64,000 bases of DNA from Acetobacteraceae bacterium (GTDB lineage: Bacteria > Pseudomonadota > Alphaproteobacteria > Acetobacterales > Acetobacteraceae), in assembly GCA_027487385.1 (NCBI GenBank), contig JAIYDS010000022.1, forward strand, positions 1-64,000, given 5' to 3'. This document shows, one piece after another, positions 41,658 to 50,926 of this stretch (position 1 is its first letter; each line of letters begins with the position of its first letter). Below the pieces are notes generated by a model. It was given only the letters and a program-made list of their open reading frames with translations. It ran no database searches and had not been told where the DNA came from. The translations under genes were made by a program, and so were the position numbers.

Positions 41658-43586
41658 ATGGCCAAGGCCCCGACCCGAATCCTGCTGAACCTCTCGCTCG
41701 ACGCCGCGCTGGCGCTGCTGGCCCTGCCGGTGGCCCTCGCTTTGGCCGGGCCGGGCAGCGCGCCGCCGGGGGGCTGGTGGCCTTGGGCCCTGCCGCTCGC
41801 CGTGCTGGCCCTGGCGCCGCCTGGCTGGGCGCTGGGCCTGCCGCAGCAATACTGGCGCTATTCCGGCCTGCGGGACCTGATGGCGGTGCTGGGTGCCGCG
41901 GTGGTCGCGGCCCTGCTTTTCGCCACGACGCTCTGGCTCGCCGGGCTCTGGCACTCGCCCAACCCCGCCTTTCCGGCGCTGCACGCCATGGTGCTGACCG
42001 GCCTCCTGGGCGTGCCGCGGCTGATCAGCCGCATGCGCACCATCCGCCGCACCGCCGAGGAGGGCGAGCGCCAGCCGGTGCTGGTGGTGGGCGGCGTGGA
42101 CCAGGTGGACCTCTTCATCCGGGCGCTCGCGCAGGAGCGGCGGCCCGCCTATCGCGTGCAGGGCATCCTGGCCCGCCGCTCGCGCCAATCCGGCCGGCGC
42201 ATCCAGGGCCATCCCATCCTCGGCACGCTGGAGGAGACCGATGCGGTGCTGGAGCGGCTGCGCGCCGAATCCCGCCTGCCCAGCCTGCTCGTCCTCGCCT
42301 CGCCCGATCTGAACGGCGCCGCGCTGGAAGCCGTGCTGGACGCTGCCGACCGGCATGGCGTTCCGATCCGCCGCGCGCCCCAGCCCACCGCGCTCGGCCA
42401 TGCCGCGCGCAGCACGGATGACGCGGTGCGCATTGACCTTCGCCCCGTCTCCATCGAGGAGCTGCTGGACCGCCCGCAGGTGCCGCTCGACCGTGAGGGC
42501 ATGGCACGCCTCGTCCAGGGCAGGCGCGTGCTGGTGACGGGCGCCGGCGGCACCATCGGCGGGGAATTGGCGCGGCAGGTGGCGGCCCTCGGCCCCTCGA
42601 TGCTGACGCTGCTCGATCACGGCGAATACGTGCTCTACGAAATTGACCTGGAGCTCTCCGAGCGCCACCCCGCCGTGCCGCGCCGCGCCATGCTGGCCGA
42701 TGTGCGGGACGAGGCGCGGATGCGGCGCCTGATGGAGGAAATCCGCCCCGAACTCGTCTTCCACGCCGCCGCGCTCAAACATGTGCCGATGGTGGAGAAT
42801 GACCCGCTGGAGGGCCTTCTCACCAACGCGCATGGCACGCGCATCGTGGCCGATACGGCGCGGGCGGCCGGCTGCGGGCTGATGGTCTTCATCTCCACCG
42901 ACAAGGCGGTGAATCCCACCAGCGTGATGGGCGCCTCCAAGCGCCTGGCCGAGATGTATTGCCAAGCCTTGGATCGCGAGGCGCGGGCCAGCAACCAGGG
43001 CATGCGCTGCATCACCGTGCGCTTCGGCAATGTGCTGGGCTCGACGGGCTCCGTGGTGCCGCTTTTCCGCCGGCAGCTGGAGCGCGGCGGGCCGCTGACC
43101 GTGACCCACCCCGACATGCGCCGCTATTTCATGACGGTGCGCGAGGCTGTGGGCCTGGTGCTCCAGGCCGCCGTGGTGGGAGCGGTGGATCGCGACGATG
43201 CGCCGCCCGAGCTTCGGGAAGGCGGCATCTTCGTGCTCGACATGGGCAGCCCGGTGAAGATCGTGGACCTCGCCCGCCGCATGATCCGCCTGGCTGGCCT
43301 GCGCCCGGAGGAGGATGTGGAAATCCGCTTCACCGGCCTGCGCCCTGGCGAAAAGCTCTTCGAGGAAATGTTCCACGGGCAGGAGCCGCCGCGGCCCACG
43401 CAATTCGACGGCCTCCTGGTTGCGACTCCGCGCACCGCCGATGCGGCACTGGTCGGCCGCGCGCTGGATGAGATCGCGGCGGCCGCGCGCGGCGGGCATG
43501 GCCGCATGGCGCTGGCGCAGCTCGCGCGCCTCGTGCCGGAATTCGACCACCAGGATGGCAGCGCCGCCCAAAAAACCGGCGTGTGA
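41658..43586 (+). CDS. Membrane-bound nucleotide-sugar dehydratase/epimerase (CapD/WbpM/PglF family)
   Basis: A 642-residue inner-membrane enzyme. Residues about 1-130 give four hydrophobic segments; about 130-270 form a CoA-binding-like domain; the rest is the catalytic SDR domain with VLVTGAGGTIGGELARQVAA, HAAALKHVPMVENDP, STDKAVNPTSVMGASK and YFMTVREAV. These motifs fit UDP-N-acetylglucosamine 4,6-dehydratases, whose 4-keto product feeds DegT aminotransferases like the two nearby. A GTG at 41628 would add ten residues; the ATG at 41658 is preferred. Confidence 0.88.
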   Translation: MAKAPTRILLNLSLDAALALLALPVALALAGPGSAPPGGWWPWALPLAVLALAPPGWALGLPQQYWRYSGLRDLMAVLGAAVVAALLFATTLWLAGLWHSPNPAFPALHAMVLTGLLGVPRLISRMRTIRRTAEEGERQPVLVVGGVDQVDLFIRALAQERRPAYRVQGILARRSRQSGRRIQGHPILGTLEETDAVLERLRAESRLPSLLVLASPDLNGAALEAVLDAADRHGVPIRRAPQPTALGHAARSTDDAVRIDLRPVSIEELLDRPQVPLDREGMARLVQGRRVLVTGAGGTIGGELARQVAALGPSMLTLLDHGEYVLYEIDLELSERHPAVPRRAMLADVRDEARMRRLMEEIRPELVFHAAALKHVPMVENDPLEGLLTNAHGTRIVADTARAAGCGLMVFISTDKAVNPTSVMGASKRLAEMYCQALDREARASNQGMRCITVRFGNVLGSTGSVVPLFRRQLERGGPLTVTHPDMRRYFMTVREAVGLVLQAAVVGAVDRDDAPPELREGGIFVLDMGSPVKIVDLARRMIRLAGLRPEEDVEIRFTGLRPGEKLFEEMFHGQEPPRPTQFDGLLVATPRTADAALVGRALDEIAAAARGGHGRMALAQLARLVPEFDHQDGSAAQKTGV

Positions 43587-43667
43587 GGGCGGGCTGACAC
43601 CTTCCGTCACACGGCTTGAATCCGCGGGGGCTTGATCCATCCCGCCCGGTGGATCACCAAGCCACCC

Positions 43668-44825
43668 ATGACCCAGATGCCGAAACCCATCGCCCTCTTT
43701 GACATGCAGGCGCAGCAGGCGCTGATCCGCGCGCGGCTGGATGAGCGGGTGGCGCATGTCATCTCCTCCGGCCGCTTCATCAACGGGCCCGAGGTGGCCG
43801 AGCTGGAAGCCCGCCTCGCCGCCTTCTCCGGCGTGCATGCCGTCGGCGTCTCCTCCGGCACGGATGCGCTGCAGATCGCCATGATGGCCGAGGGGATCGG
43901 CCGCGGCGACGCCGTCTTCCTGCCCGCCTTCACCTATACCGCGACGGCCGAAGTGCCGCTGGTGCTGGGGGCCACGCCCATCTTCGTGGATGTGGACCCG
44001 GAGAGCTTCGACCTCGACCTCGCCGATCTCGAACGCCGCATCGCGCTGGTCCTGGCCGAGGGCAAGCTGAAGCCGCGCGCCATTGTCGGCGTGGATCTCT
44101 TCGGCCTGCCGGCGGATTGGGATGGCATCCGCGCCATCGCCGCCAAGCATGGGATGTTCACGCTGGATGACGCGGCCCAGGCCTTCGGCGCGAAGCTGCA
44201 CGGAAAGTCGCTCGGCCAGCACAGCGATGCGACGACGCTGAGCTTCTACCCCACCAAGACGCTGGGCTGCTACGGCGATGGCGGCGCCATCCTGACGCCC
44301 TCCGAGGAGCGCGCGGCGCTCTACCGCTCGCTGCGCACCCATGGCGAGGGTGGGGCGCGCTATGATGTGCTGCGCATCGGCATGAATGGGCGGCTCGACA
44401 CGATCCAGGCCGCCATCCTGCTCTGCAAGATGGACCTCTTCGACCAGGAATTGCTGGACCGCGCCAAGGTGGCCGGCTGGTATGGCGCCCGCCTCGCCGG
44501 CCGCGTGGGCCTGCAGCGCGTGCCGAACGCCGCGCAATCGGCTTGGGGCCTCTACACCATCCGCTGCCGCGACGCCGCCGAACGCACCCGCGTGCAGGAC
44601 TCCCTGAAGGCCGATGGCATTCCCTTCGGCGTCTATTACCCCAAGCCCCTGCACCACCAGCCCGCCTATGCGGCGAGCCACGCCGCCTCCATGGCCGGCG
44701 GCCCGCCCGCCCTGCCGGTGAGCGAGTCGCTGTGCCATCAGGTGATGTCGCTGCCCATGCACCCCTACCTCACCCAGGCGGAGGTGGAGCGCGTCTGTGC
44801 CGCCGTGCTGCGCGGCCTGGAATAA
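43668..44825 (+). CDS. DegT/DnrJ/EryC1/StrS aminotransferase (WbpE-like)
   Basis: A 385-residue PLP sugar aminotransferase. FDMQAQQALIRARLDERV is the opening block of the WbpE/DegT subgroup, VGVSSGTDALQIAMMA the phosphate cup, FTLDDAAQAFGA the PLP aspartate and SFYPTKTLGCYGDGGAI the PLP lysine. It differs clearly from the 38069 enzyme, so two amino sugars, or two steps, are possible. The ATG at 43668 is preferred; the longer frame starting at 43632 adds an unrelated 12 residues. Confidence 0.87.
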   Translation: MTQMPKPIALFDMQAQQALIRARLDERVAHVISSGRFINGPEVAELEARLAAFSGVHAVGVSSGTDALQIAMMAEGIGRGDAVFLPAFTYTATAEVPLVLGATPIFVDVDPESFDLDLADLERRIALVLAEGKLKPRAIVGVDLFGLPADWDGIRAIAAKHGMFTLDDAAQAFGAKLHGKSLGQHSDATTLSFYPTKTLGCYGDGGAILTPSEERAALYRSLRTHGEGGARYDVLRIGMNGRLDTIQAAILLCKMDLFDQELLDRAKVAGWYGARLAGRVGLQRVPNAAQSAWGLYTIRCRDAAERTRVQDSLKADGIPFGVYYPKPLHHQPAYAASHAASMAGGPPALPVSESLCHQVMSLPMHPYLTQAEVERVCAAVLRGLE

Positions 44826-44834
44826 CTGCGCTGT

Positions 44835-44855
44835 GATGCAACCAATCCTTGCATC
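44835..44855. repeat. Perfect short inverted repeat after the polysaccharide cluster
   Basis: GATGCAA at 44835-44841 and TTGCATC at 44849-44855 are perfect inverses with a 7-nt spacer. They lie 10 bp past the aminotransferase stop and 52 bp before the DUF1194 start. Either a weak terminator or an operator for the downstream gene. Confidence 0.4.
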
Positions 44856-44906
44856 GGGGCGGTCGTAACGCTTTGATGGCGTCATCCCTCGTGGAGGTTC
44901 GTCGCC

Positions 44907-45635
44907 ATGCGCCGCCGTTCCTTTCTCAGCGGCTCCGCCGCGTTGCCGCTGGTTGGCGGCTCGGCCGCCCTGCCCTTGGCCACCCGTCCCGCCGCGGCGC
45001 AGCAGGCGGCCGAACCGGTGGATGTGCTGCTGGTGCTGGCCGTGGATGTCAGCCGCTCGATTGACGAGGATGAGGCCCGCCTCCAGCGCGAGGGCTATCG
45101 CAACGCCGTGAGCGACCCGCGCGTGGTGGAGGTGATCCGCCGCGGCATGATCGGCGCCATCGGCCTCGCCTATGTCGAATGGGCCGGCTTCGAGTATCAG
45201 CGCCTGGTCCTGCCCTGGACGCGCATCGCCACCCAGCATGACGCGGATGCCTGGTCCTCCGCGCTGGCCGAGGCGCCGCGCGCCTCGCTCTCCTGGACCT
45301 CGATCTCGGGCGCCATCGATTTCTCCCGCCGCACCCTGGCCGAGGCCCCCTTCGAGGGGACGCGGCGCGTGATCGATGTCTCCGCCGATGGGGTGAACAA
45401 TTCGGGGCGTCCGGCCGAATTGGCGCGGGATGAGGCGGTGGCCCAGGGCATCATCATCAACGGCCTGCCCATCATCAATGACCGCCCGACCTTCGGGCGC
45501 GTGCCGCAAATCCCGCTGGACCAGTATTTCCAGCACAGTGTCATCGGCGGCGCCGGCGCCTTCCTGATCGTCGCCGAGGATTTCGAGGCCTTCGGCACCG
45601 CCGTGCGCCGCAAGCTGATCCGGGAGATCGCTTGA
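44907..45635 (+). CDS. DUF1194 protein, exported, von Willebrand A-like
   Basis: A 242-residue exported protein. MRRRSFLSGSAALPL and the following Ala-rich stretch to AAAQQ form a signal peptide with a Tat-like start. LAVDVSRSIDEDEARLQREG carries the D-x-S-x-S metal site of vWA domains, and GTRRVIDVSADGVNN matches the DUF1194 family. Function unknown; such domains bind proteins through a metal ion. A strong GGAGG ribosome site is at 44893-44897. Confidence 0.85.
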   Translation: MRRRSFLSGSAALPLVGGSAALPLATRPAAAQQAAEPVDVLLVLAVDVSRSIDEDEARLQREGYRNAVSDPRVVEVIRRGMIGAIGLAYVEWAGFEYQRLVLPWTRIATQHDADAWSSALAEAPRASLSWTSISGAIDFSRRTLAEAPFEGTRRVIDVSADGVNNSGRPAELARDEAVAQGIIINGLPIINDRPTFGRVPQIPLDQYFQHSVIGGAGAFLIVAEDFEAFGTAVRRKLIREIA

Positions 45636-45667
45636 CGCCGCGCCGTGGCGCGCGGAAAAAGGTCGGC

Positions 45668-46915
45668 ATGGAGCCCATCGTTACGAATATCCCGAATATC
45701 GAGACGGTGCGCTGGGCTTATCGCTTGGTGCTGGGCCGCGAGGCGGAGAGCGAGGCGGTTCTGGTTCACTGGGCGGCGCTGGGGGATGGCCGCGTGATCC
45801 TCTCGCATTTCGTGCGCTCGCCCGAGGCGATGGCGAACCGCGCGGCGGGCGCGCCCTCCTACGGCGCCTGGATCACCGCGCCGATCGATGCATCGGCGAT
45901 CCGTGCCGCCTTCCACATGCGCTTCAACGCGACCCCCTCGGCCGCGGAGATCGTGGCCGAGCGCGGCGCCCATCGCGACATGCCGAGCTTCCGCCGCGCC
46001 TTCCTCGCGAGCCCGGAGGTGCGCGCCCTGGAGGAGGAGGAGACGACGCGGCTGGTGCCGCGCCCCGCGCCGGTGGTGTCCGCCAACCTCGAGGAGCATG
46101 CCGTCACCGTGCTCGGCCGCCGCTTCACCCTGCGTGGCGACGGGCCCGAGGGCTATTGGCGTGACCTTGTGGAGAAGCCGGCAGACCCGAGCCTCGAGCG
46201 GCTGACGCGGCTGGTGCGCGCCGCCTTCCCCGATGGCGGGGCGGGCCGCGTGCTGGCCGATGTTGGCGCCAATATCGGCCTCACCTGCCTCGCCCTCGCC
46301 GCCGCGGCGCCCTACCACGCCGAGCTCCTGTGCTTCGAGCCCGATGAGCGCAGCCTGCCGCTGCTGAAGCACAATCTGGTCGCGAATGACGTGCCCAATG
46401 CGCGCGTCTTCGGCCATGCCCTGGCCGAGCGCGACGGCGTGGCCCGGCTGCGCTGCGGCACCACCAATGCCGCGACCAGCGTGCTGGTCGAGCCGCATAG
46501 CCGCGTGCAGACCACCGGCGCCATGTTCCAGGAGGTGCCGGTCCGCCGCCTCGACAGCGTGCTGGCCGAGCACGGGATCGAGCGGCTGGACCTGCTGAAG
46601 CTTGATGTGGAGGGCGGCGAGAACCTCGTCATGCTGGGCGCGATGGAGGCCATCGCCCGCGATCGGCCCATCATCTTCACGGAGTTCAACCTCTGGACCC
46701 AGATGACCGCCGGCGCGCGCAACCCGATGGAAGTGCTGGAGGAATGGCGCGCCGCCTTCCGCCACATGTTGGCCTTCGACGAGGCCGGCCGCCCCTTCCC
46801 CGTCCTCGACCAGGACGGGCTGCTCTGGGTGCTGCACACCGTGATGACCCAGCGCGGCTGCGTGGATGACCTCATCCTCTGCGATGACCTCGCCTGGCTG
46901 GAGCGCTGGGCATGA
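45668..46915 (+). CDS. FkbM-family methyltransferase with N-terminal DUF4214-like domain
   Basis: A 415-residue protein. Residues about 10-45 (WAYRLVLGREAESEAVLVHW) resemble the short repeat found in DUF4214 and glycan-related proteins. The methyltransferase part has LADVGANIGLTCLALA as SAM motif and LLKLDVEGGENLVMLGA as the FkbM signature. FkbM enzymes methylate sugar hydroxyls, which fits the preceding cluster. A TTG at 45632 overlapping the previous stop is possible; ATG at 45668 is preferred. It overlaps its paralogue downstream by 4 nt. Confidence 0.83.
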   Translation: MEPIVTNIPNIETVRWAYRLVLGREAESEAVLVHWAALGDGRVILSHFVRSPEAMANRAAGAPSYGAWITAPIDASAIRAAFHMRFNATPSAAEIVAERGAHRDMPSFRRAFLASPEVRALEEEETTRLVPRPAPVVSANLEEHAVTVLGRRFTLRGDGPEGYWRDLVEKPADPSLERLTRLVRAAFPDGGAGRVLADVGANIGLTCLALAAAAPYHAELLCFEPDERSLPLLKHNLVANDVPNARVFGHALAERDGVARLRCGTTNAATSVLVEPHSRVQTTGAMFQEVPVRRLDSVLAEHGIERLDLLKLDVEGGENLVMLGAMEAIARDRPIIFTEFNLWTQMTAGARNPMEVLEEWRAAFRHMLAFDEAGRPFPVLDQDGLLWVLHTVMTQRGCVDDLILCDDLAWLERWA

Positions 46916-47991
46916 GTGAGCCGGGCGGCGACATGCCGCTGACCCCCGCGCTGGTGCGCTGGGCCTATCGCTTCCTCCTGGGCCGCGACCCCGAGAGCGA
47001 GGCGGTGGTGGAGGGGTGGTGCGGCGCGGGCAGCCTGGCCGGGCTGCGCGACGGCATCCTCTCCAGCCCGGAGATGGCGGCGGTCGCCATGTCGGGCTTC
47101 CCCGATCGCGGCGGCTGGGCCGACAACATCATCACCGACCAGGCGGCCGCCGCCTGCCTGCTGCTCGCCGGCGGCCAGGTGCCCGACGAGGCGGCGATCC
47201 AGGCGCTGCGGCTGCGCCACCCGAGCCTGCGCAGCCTGCGCCGCTTCCTGCTCGACAGTCCGATGATCGAGCAGCGCCTGCCCCGCCCCGAGGGCCCGCG
47301 CACCCGCACGCTGCGGCTGGCCGAACGCGACTTCGAATTCCAGGGCGACAGCCGCGAGCCGGAATTCATCGGCGCCCCCGGCATCGCCCCGCGCCTCGCG
47401 GCCTTGCTGCGCGCGCTCTGGCCCGAGGGCGGCAGCGGCCGCGTGATGGTGGAGGCGGGCGCGGGCATCGGCCTCTCCACCCTGGGCCTCGCCGCGGGCG
47501 CGCCGGGGCATGCCACGCTGCTGGCGCATGAGGCCACGCTGCGCAAGGCGGCCATGCTGGCCGGCAACATCGCCGCCAACCAGCTGGAGCGCTGCCAGTC
47601 CCGCGCCGTGGCGCTGGGCCCCGTCGCCGCGATGATGGAGCGCGAGGCCCTGCCGCGCCTCGATCTGCTGCGGCTGAACGAGGCGGGCTGGGCCCGCCAG
47701 GCCCCTGGCCTCGCCCCCTGGCTGGCCGAGCGCGGCACACTCGTGCTGCTCCGCTTCGACCTTGTGGAATTGCTGGGCGAGGCCGGGCCCGGCCCGCGCG
47801 AGGTGTTGGCCGCGCTCCAGGCCAGCTTCCCGCATGTCGTCGCCTTCGATGCCCGCCACGCGCCGCAGCCGCTGATCGACGAGGTGGCGCTGAATGCCGC
47901 GCTGCATCGCGCGCTGATGCGGCCCGAGCGCTGCGACGAATTCCTGCTCTGCCCCGATCTGGATTGGCTGGAGCGCTACGCGGCACCTTGA
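46912..47991 (+). CDS. FkbM-like paralogue, probably catalytically degenerate
   Basis: A 359-residue tandem paralogue of the preceding protein. It shares WAYRFLLGRDPESEAVVEGW, the GSGRVMVEAGAGIGLSTLGLA segment in place of the SAM loop, and the same C-terminus (LLCPDLDWLERYA against LILCDDLAWLERWA). The FkbM signature LKLDVEGGE is replaced by LRLNEAGWA, so the acidic residues are gone. It may be a structural partner or may have lost activity. Its start codon overlaps the stop of the first copy. Confidence 0.75.
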   Translation: MSEPGGDMPLTPALVRWAYRFLLGRDPESEAVVEGWCGAGSLAGLRDGILSSPEMAAVAMSGFPDRGGWADNIITDQAAAACLLLAGGQVPDEAAIQALRLRHPSLRSLRRFLLDSPMIEQRLPRPEGPRTRTLRLAERDFEFQGDSREPEFIGAPGIAPRLAALLRALWPEGGSGRVMVEAGAGIGLSTLGLAAGAPGHATLLAHEATLRKAAMLAGNIAANQLERCQSRAVALGPVAAMMEREALPRLDLLRLNEAGWARQAPGLAPWLAERGTLVLLRFDLVELLGEAGPGPREVLAALQASFPHVVAFDARHAPQPLIDEVALNAALHRALMRPERCDEFLLCPDLDWLERYAAP

Positions 47992-48099
47992 GGCGCGTTG
48001 CCCGCCATTCTGGCGCGTGAGCATTCGGCCGCGGGGCCATTCCGCTGGACCACCGGAGCGGCTGGCCTCATGCTGCCCTCGCAACGGAGGAACCTCATC

Positions 48100-49065
48100 A
48101 TGCCGCAACCCGGCCGCCGCCAGCTCCTGGCCGCCCCTGCCCTGCTGCTCGCCACCGCCCCGGCCCTGGCCCAGTCGCCGGCCCCGTCTCCTGGCACGCC
48201 GCCCACCGCGCAGGCGCCCGGCTGGTTCCGCTTCCAGCTCGGCAGCTTCACCGTGACCACCATTTCCGACGGCCATGCCCGTCGCAACATCGAGGGGCTG
48301 GTGCTGAACGCGCCCGCCGAGACGGTGCGCGAGGTGCTGGCTGAATCCTTTCTGCCGACCGACCACTACATCGGCCCCTATAACGTCACCTTCGTGGATA
48401 CGGGCCGGCAGCTCATCGCCTTCGATGCCGGCACGGGCGGGCAGCTCACTCCCAGCGCCGGCCGGCTTCCCGCCCATATGGCGGCGGCCGGGCTCGATCC
48501 CGCGCGCGTCGGCCTCGTCATCGTCACGCATTGCCACCAGGACCACATCCATGGCCTGACCAATGCCGCAGGCGCGGCGAATTTCCCCAATGCCGAAATC
48601 GCCATCGCCGAGCAGGAATTCGCCTGGTGGAGCGATGCCACGAACGAGACACGCAGCCCGCAGGGCCAGCGGGTGAATTTCGCCAATGTCGCGCGGCGCT
48701 TCGCCCCCTATCAGGGCCGCATCCGCCGCTTCGCCCCGGGCGCCGAGGTCGCGCCCGGCATCACCAGCGTGCCGGCCTTCGGCCATTCGCCCGGCCACAC
48801 CGTGTTCCGCGTGAGTGACGGCAATGCGCAGATGCTGGTCCTGGCGGACCTGACCCATCGGCCGGAGCTGTTTGCCCGGCGGCCCGACTATATCTCGCTG
48901 TTCGATTTCGACGGCGCCGCCGCGGCCGCCACCCGCCGCCGCATCCTGGACATGGCGGCGACCGACCGCATTCGCGTCACCGGCTACCACTTCCCTTTCC
49001 CGGCCACCGGCCACCTGGCGCGTGATGGCGAAGGCTACCGTTTCCATCGCGCCGAGTGGGGCTGA
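48100..49065 (+). CDS. Exported metallo-beta-lactamase-fold hydrolase
   Basis: A 321-residue periplasmic hydrolase. A signal peptide (RRQLLAAPALLLATAPALAQ) precedes the MBL fold. THCHQDHIHG is the dinuclear zinc motif, FGHSPGHT the next histidine and LVLADLTHRP the bridging aspartate. The pattern resembles methyl-parathion-hydrolase-like MBL enzymes. GGAGG at 48086-48090 supports the ATG at 48100 over a TTG at 47998. Convergent with the GNAT gene. Confidence 0.88.
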   Translation: MPQPGRRQLLAAPALLLATAPALAQSPAPSPGTPPTAQAPGWFRFQLGSFTVTTISDGHARRNIEGLVLNAPAETVREVLAESFLPTDHYIGPYNVTFVDTGRQLIAFDAGTGGQLTPSAGRLPAHMAAAGLDPARVGLVIVTHCHQDHIHGLTNAAGAANFPNAEIAIAEQEFAWWSDATNETRSPQGQRVNFANVARRFAPYQGRIRRFAPGAEVAPGITSVPAFGHSPGHTVFRVSDGNAQMLVLADLTHRPELFARRPDYISLFDFDGAAAAATRRRILDMAATDRIRVTGYHFPFPATGHLARDGEGYRFHRAEWG

Positions 49066-49081
49066 GCGCAGCCCCATGAAA

Positions 49082-49116
49082 GGGGTCTGGGGCCCCGGCC
49101 CAGCCGCCGGAGGCCC
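49082..49116. repeat. Half palindrome element (copy 4)
   Basis: A single right-hand arm of the family (GGGGTCTGGGGCC ... CCGCCGGAGGCCC) followed by TTGTTTTT. It lies between the convergent MBL and GNAT genes. The inverted partner arm is missing, and the inner hairpin has lost one base. Confidence 0.75.
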
Positions 49117-49125
49117 TTGTTTTTC

Positions 49126-49602
49126 CTAGATCGGCTTGCGCAGATACTGCACCCGCTTGCCGTTCCGGCGGTCCACCGCCTCGCCGCAGGCCGCGAAGCC
49201 CAGCTTCTCGTGGAAGGCCAGGCTTTCCGGATTGGGTGGGTCCAGATTGACCTCGCAGGTCAGCAGGTGGGTCTGTTCGGCCCGGGCGATGGCCGCAAGA
49301 TCCTCATAAAGCGCCCGCGCCACGCCCCGCCCCCGCGCGGCGGGCGCCACCACCACGCGGTCGATATAGGCGAAGTAGCTTTCGCGCGCGGTGAACCAGG
49401 CGTGGTTGGGCCCCTGGGGGGGCGTCGCGTGATCGAAGGCGATGAGGAAGCCGCTGCCATCCGCCACCATCCGCGCCGCGAAGGCGCGGGAGAGCAGGCC
49501 TTCCAGGGCCTCGGGCGTCAGGGCATTCACCCGCTCCGCCTCGGCGTTGTTGAGGGCGAGAAGGGCCGGCAGATCGGCCGCGGTGATGTTGCGGATGTCC
49601 AT
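49126..49602 (-). CDS. GNAT-family N-acetyltransferase
   Basis: A 158-residue acetyltransferase. IDRVVVAPAARGRGVARALY holds the acetyl-CoA pyrophosphate loop R-G-x-G-x-A, and PESLAFHEKLGFAACGE the C-terminal motif. The substrate is unknown. The ATG at 49602 (MDIRNITAADLPALLALNN) matches the family start; the longer frame overlaps the divergent gene at 49679. Confidence 0.87.
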   Translation of the reverse strand: MDIRNITAADLPALLALNNAEAERVNALTPEALEGLLSRAFAARMVADGSGFLIAFDHATPPQGPNHAWFTARESYFAYIDRVVVAPAARGRGVARALYEDLAAIARAEQTHLLTCEVNLDPPNPESLAFHEKLGFAACGEAVDRRNGKRVQYLRKPI

Positions 49603-49678
49603 GTCGCGATGATTGGCACGAAGTTCTGGCGCTGACGAGGGTTTCACCCAGGGCCAAGCATCCCTAGTTACGGACAGC

Positions 49679-50926
49679 ATGAATTTCCCAGCCCATCCTG
49701 CCCGCGAATCCCTGGTCGGCGAATTGCACGCCCGCCCGGCCATCCCGATCCATGGCCCCGCGCGGCTCTCGCGCCTGGCCATGCTGGCGCCGGACCGTGC
49801 CGCGGAGGACGCGCATCTGGCGAGCCTCTGCGCGCGGCATGGCGTGCAGCCGCCCGCCCCCGGCGCCTCCTGGTTCCTGGCGGATTTCGGCGCTTTCCGC
49901 CTGCGCTTCGAACGGCACACGGAATTCACCGGCTGGAACTTCGTGGCCGATGGCGCTGACCCGAACCGCCCCTTCGAGAACCCGGCGCTCGCCGCCCTGC
50001 CGCCGGAATGGCTGGCCAACCTGCCCGGCCAGGCCATCGCCGCCATGCACATCACTTTGGTGGACACGGCGCCCGAGCTCTGCGGCTTCGCCGGGGACAG
50101 CCTCTCCGGCGCCGCCGTCGCGGGGGGCGAGGCGATGGTCTTCACCGATTTCCGCCTGCACGCCGATGGCGCCACGCATATCCTGGTGGCCGAGCACCCC
50201 TCCCCCCTCGTCGCGGGCCGCCTCGCGCAGACGCTGTGGGAGATCGAGACCTATCGCGCCCTCGCCCTGCTGGCCCTGCCGGCCGCGCGCGCCGTGGGGC
50301 CGGGCCTGGCTTCGGCCTCCGAGCAGCTGACCCGCCTTTCCGAGCGGCTCGCCTCGCTGGAAACCCTGGAATCCGAGCGCGAGGCGCTGGAGGAGCTGAC
50401 CCAGATCGGCGGCGAGATCGAGCGCGCCAATGCCGCGACGGCCGAGCGGTTTTCCGCCAGCGCCGCCTATCACCGCCTGGTGCTGCGCCGCCTCTCTGAA
50501 CTGGGCGAGGCGCCCATCGTGGGCCTGCCCACGCTGACGCGCTTCCTGGACCGCCGGATGGAGCCCGCCATGGCCACGGTGACGGCGACTGGCGCGCGGA
50601 TCTCCGCCCTCTCCGTCCGCACCGCGCGCCTCGTGGACCTGCTGCGCGCCCGCGTGGCGGTGACGCAGGAGGCGCAGGCAGAGGCGCAGCTCGCCACCCT
50701 GGCCGGCACGGGCCGCGCCCAGCTCCGGCTGCAACAGACGGTGGAGGGGCTCTCGGTCGCGGCCATCACCTATTACCTGCTGACCGTGCTGGGTTATCTG
50801 CTGAAGCCGCTGCCCTGGGCCGAATTCGGCACCACGGCGGAACTCATCATCGCGGGGCTGGTGCCGCTGGTCGCGGGGCTGGTGTGGTTCAACCTGCGCA
50901 AGCGGCGGCTGGAGACGGAAATCTAG
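49679..50926 (+). CDS. DUF3422 membrane protein
   Basis: A 415-residue protein of the DUF3422 family. LVGELHARPAIPIHGPARLS and FGAFRLRFERHTEFTGW are its N-terminal hallmarks. A coiled-coil middle (about residues 215-350) leads to two C-terminal membrane helices (about 365-405) and a basic end KRRLE. Probably an inner-membrane protein with a large cytosolic part; function unknown. Confidence 0.87.
   Translation: MNFPAHPARESLVGELHARPAIPIHGPARLSRLAMLAPDRAAEDAHLASLCARHGVQPPAPGASWFLADFGAFRLRFERHTEFTGWNFVADGADPNRPFENPALAALPPEWLANLPGQAIAAMHITLVDTAPELCGFAGDSLSGAAVAGGEAMVFTDFRLHADGATHILVAEHPSPLVAGRLAQTLWEIETYRALALLALPAARAVGPGLASASEQLTRLSERLASLETLESEREALEELTQIGGEIERANAATAERFSASAAYHRLVLRRLSELGEAPIVGLPTLTRFLDRRMEPAMATVTATGARISALSVRTARLVDLLRARVAVTQEAQAEAQLATLAGTGRAQLRLQQTVEGLSVAAITYYLLTVLGYLLKPLPWAEFGTTAELIIAGLVPLVAGLVWFNLRKRRLETEI

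Noticed and set aside
40269-45536. Open frame of 1,755 codons on the minus strand across the polysaccharide cluster
   Set aside because: It is antisense to five genes with recognisable motifs and reads as His/Arg/Gly/Gln-rich sequence. High GC content removes stop codons from this frame.
46312-49077. Open frame of 921 codons on the minus strand
   Set aside because: It is antisense to the FkbM pair and the metallo-hydrolase, with compositionally biased translation and no motif.
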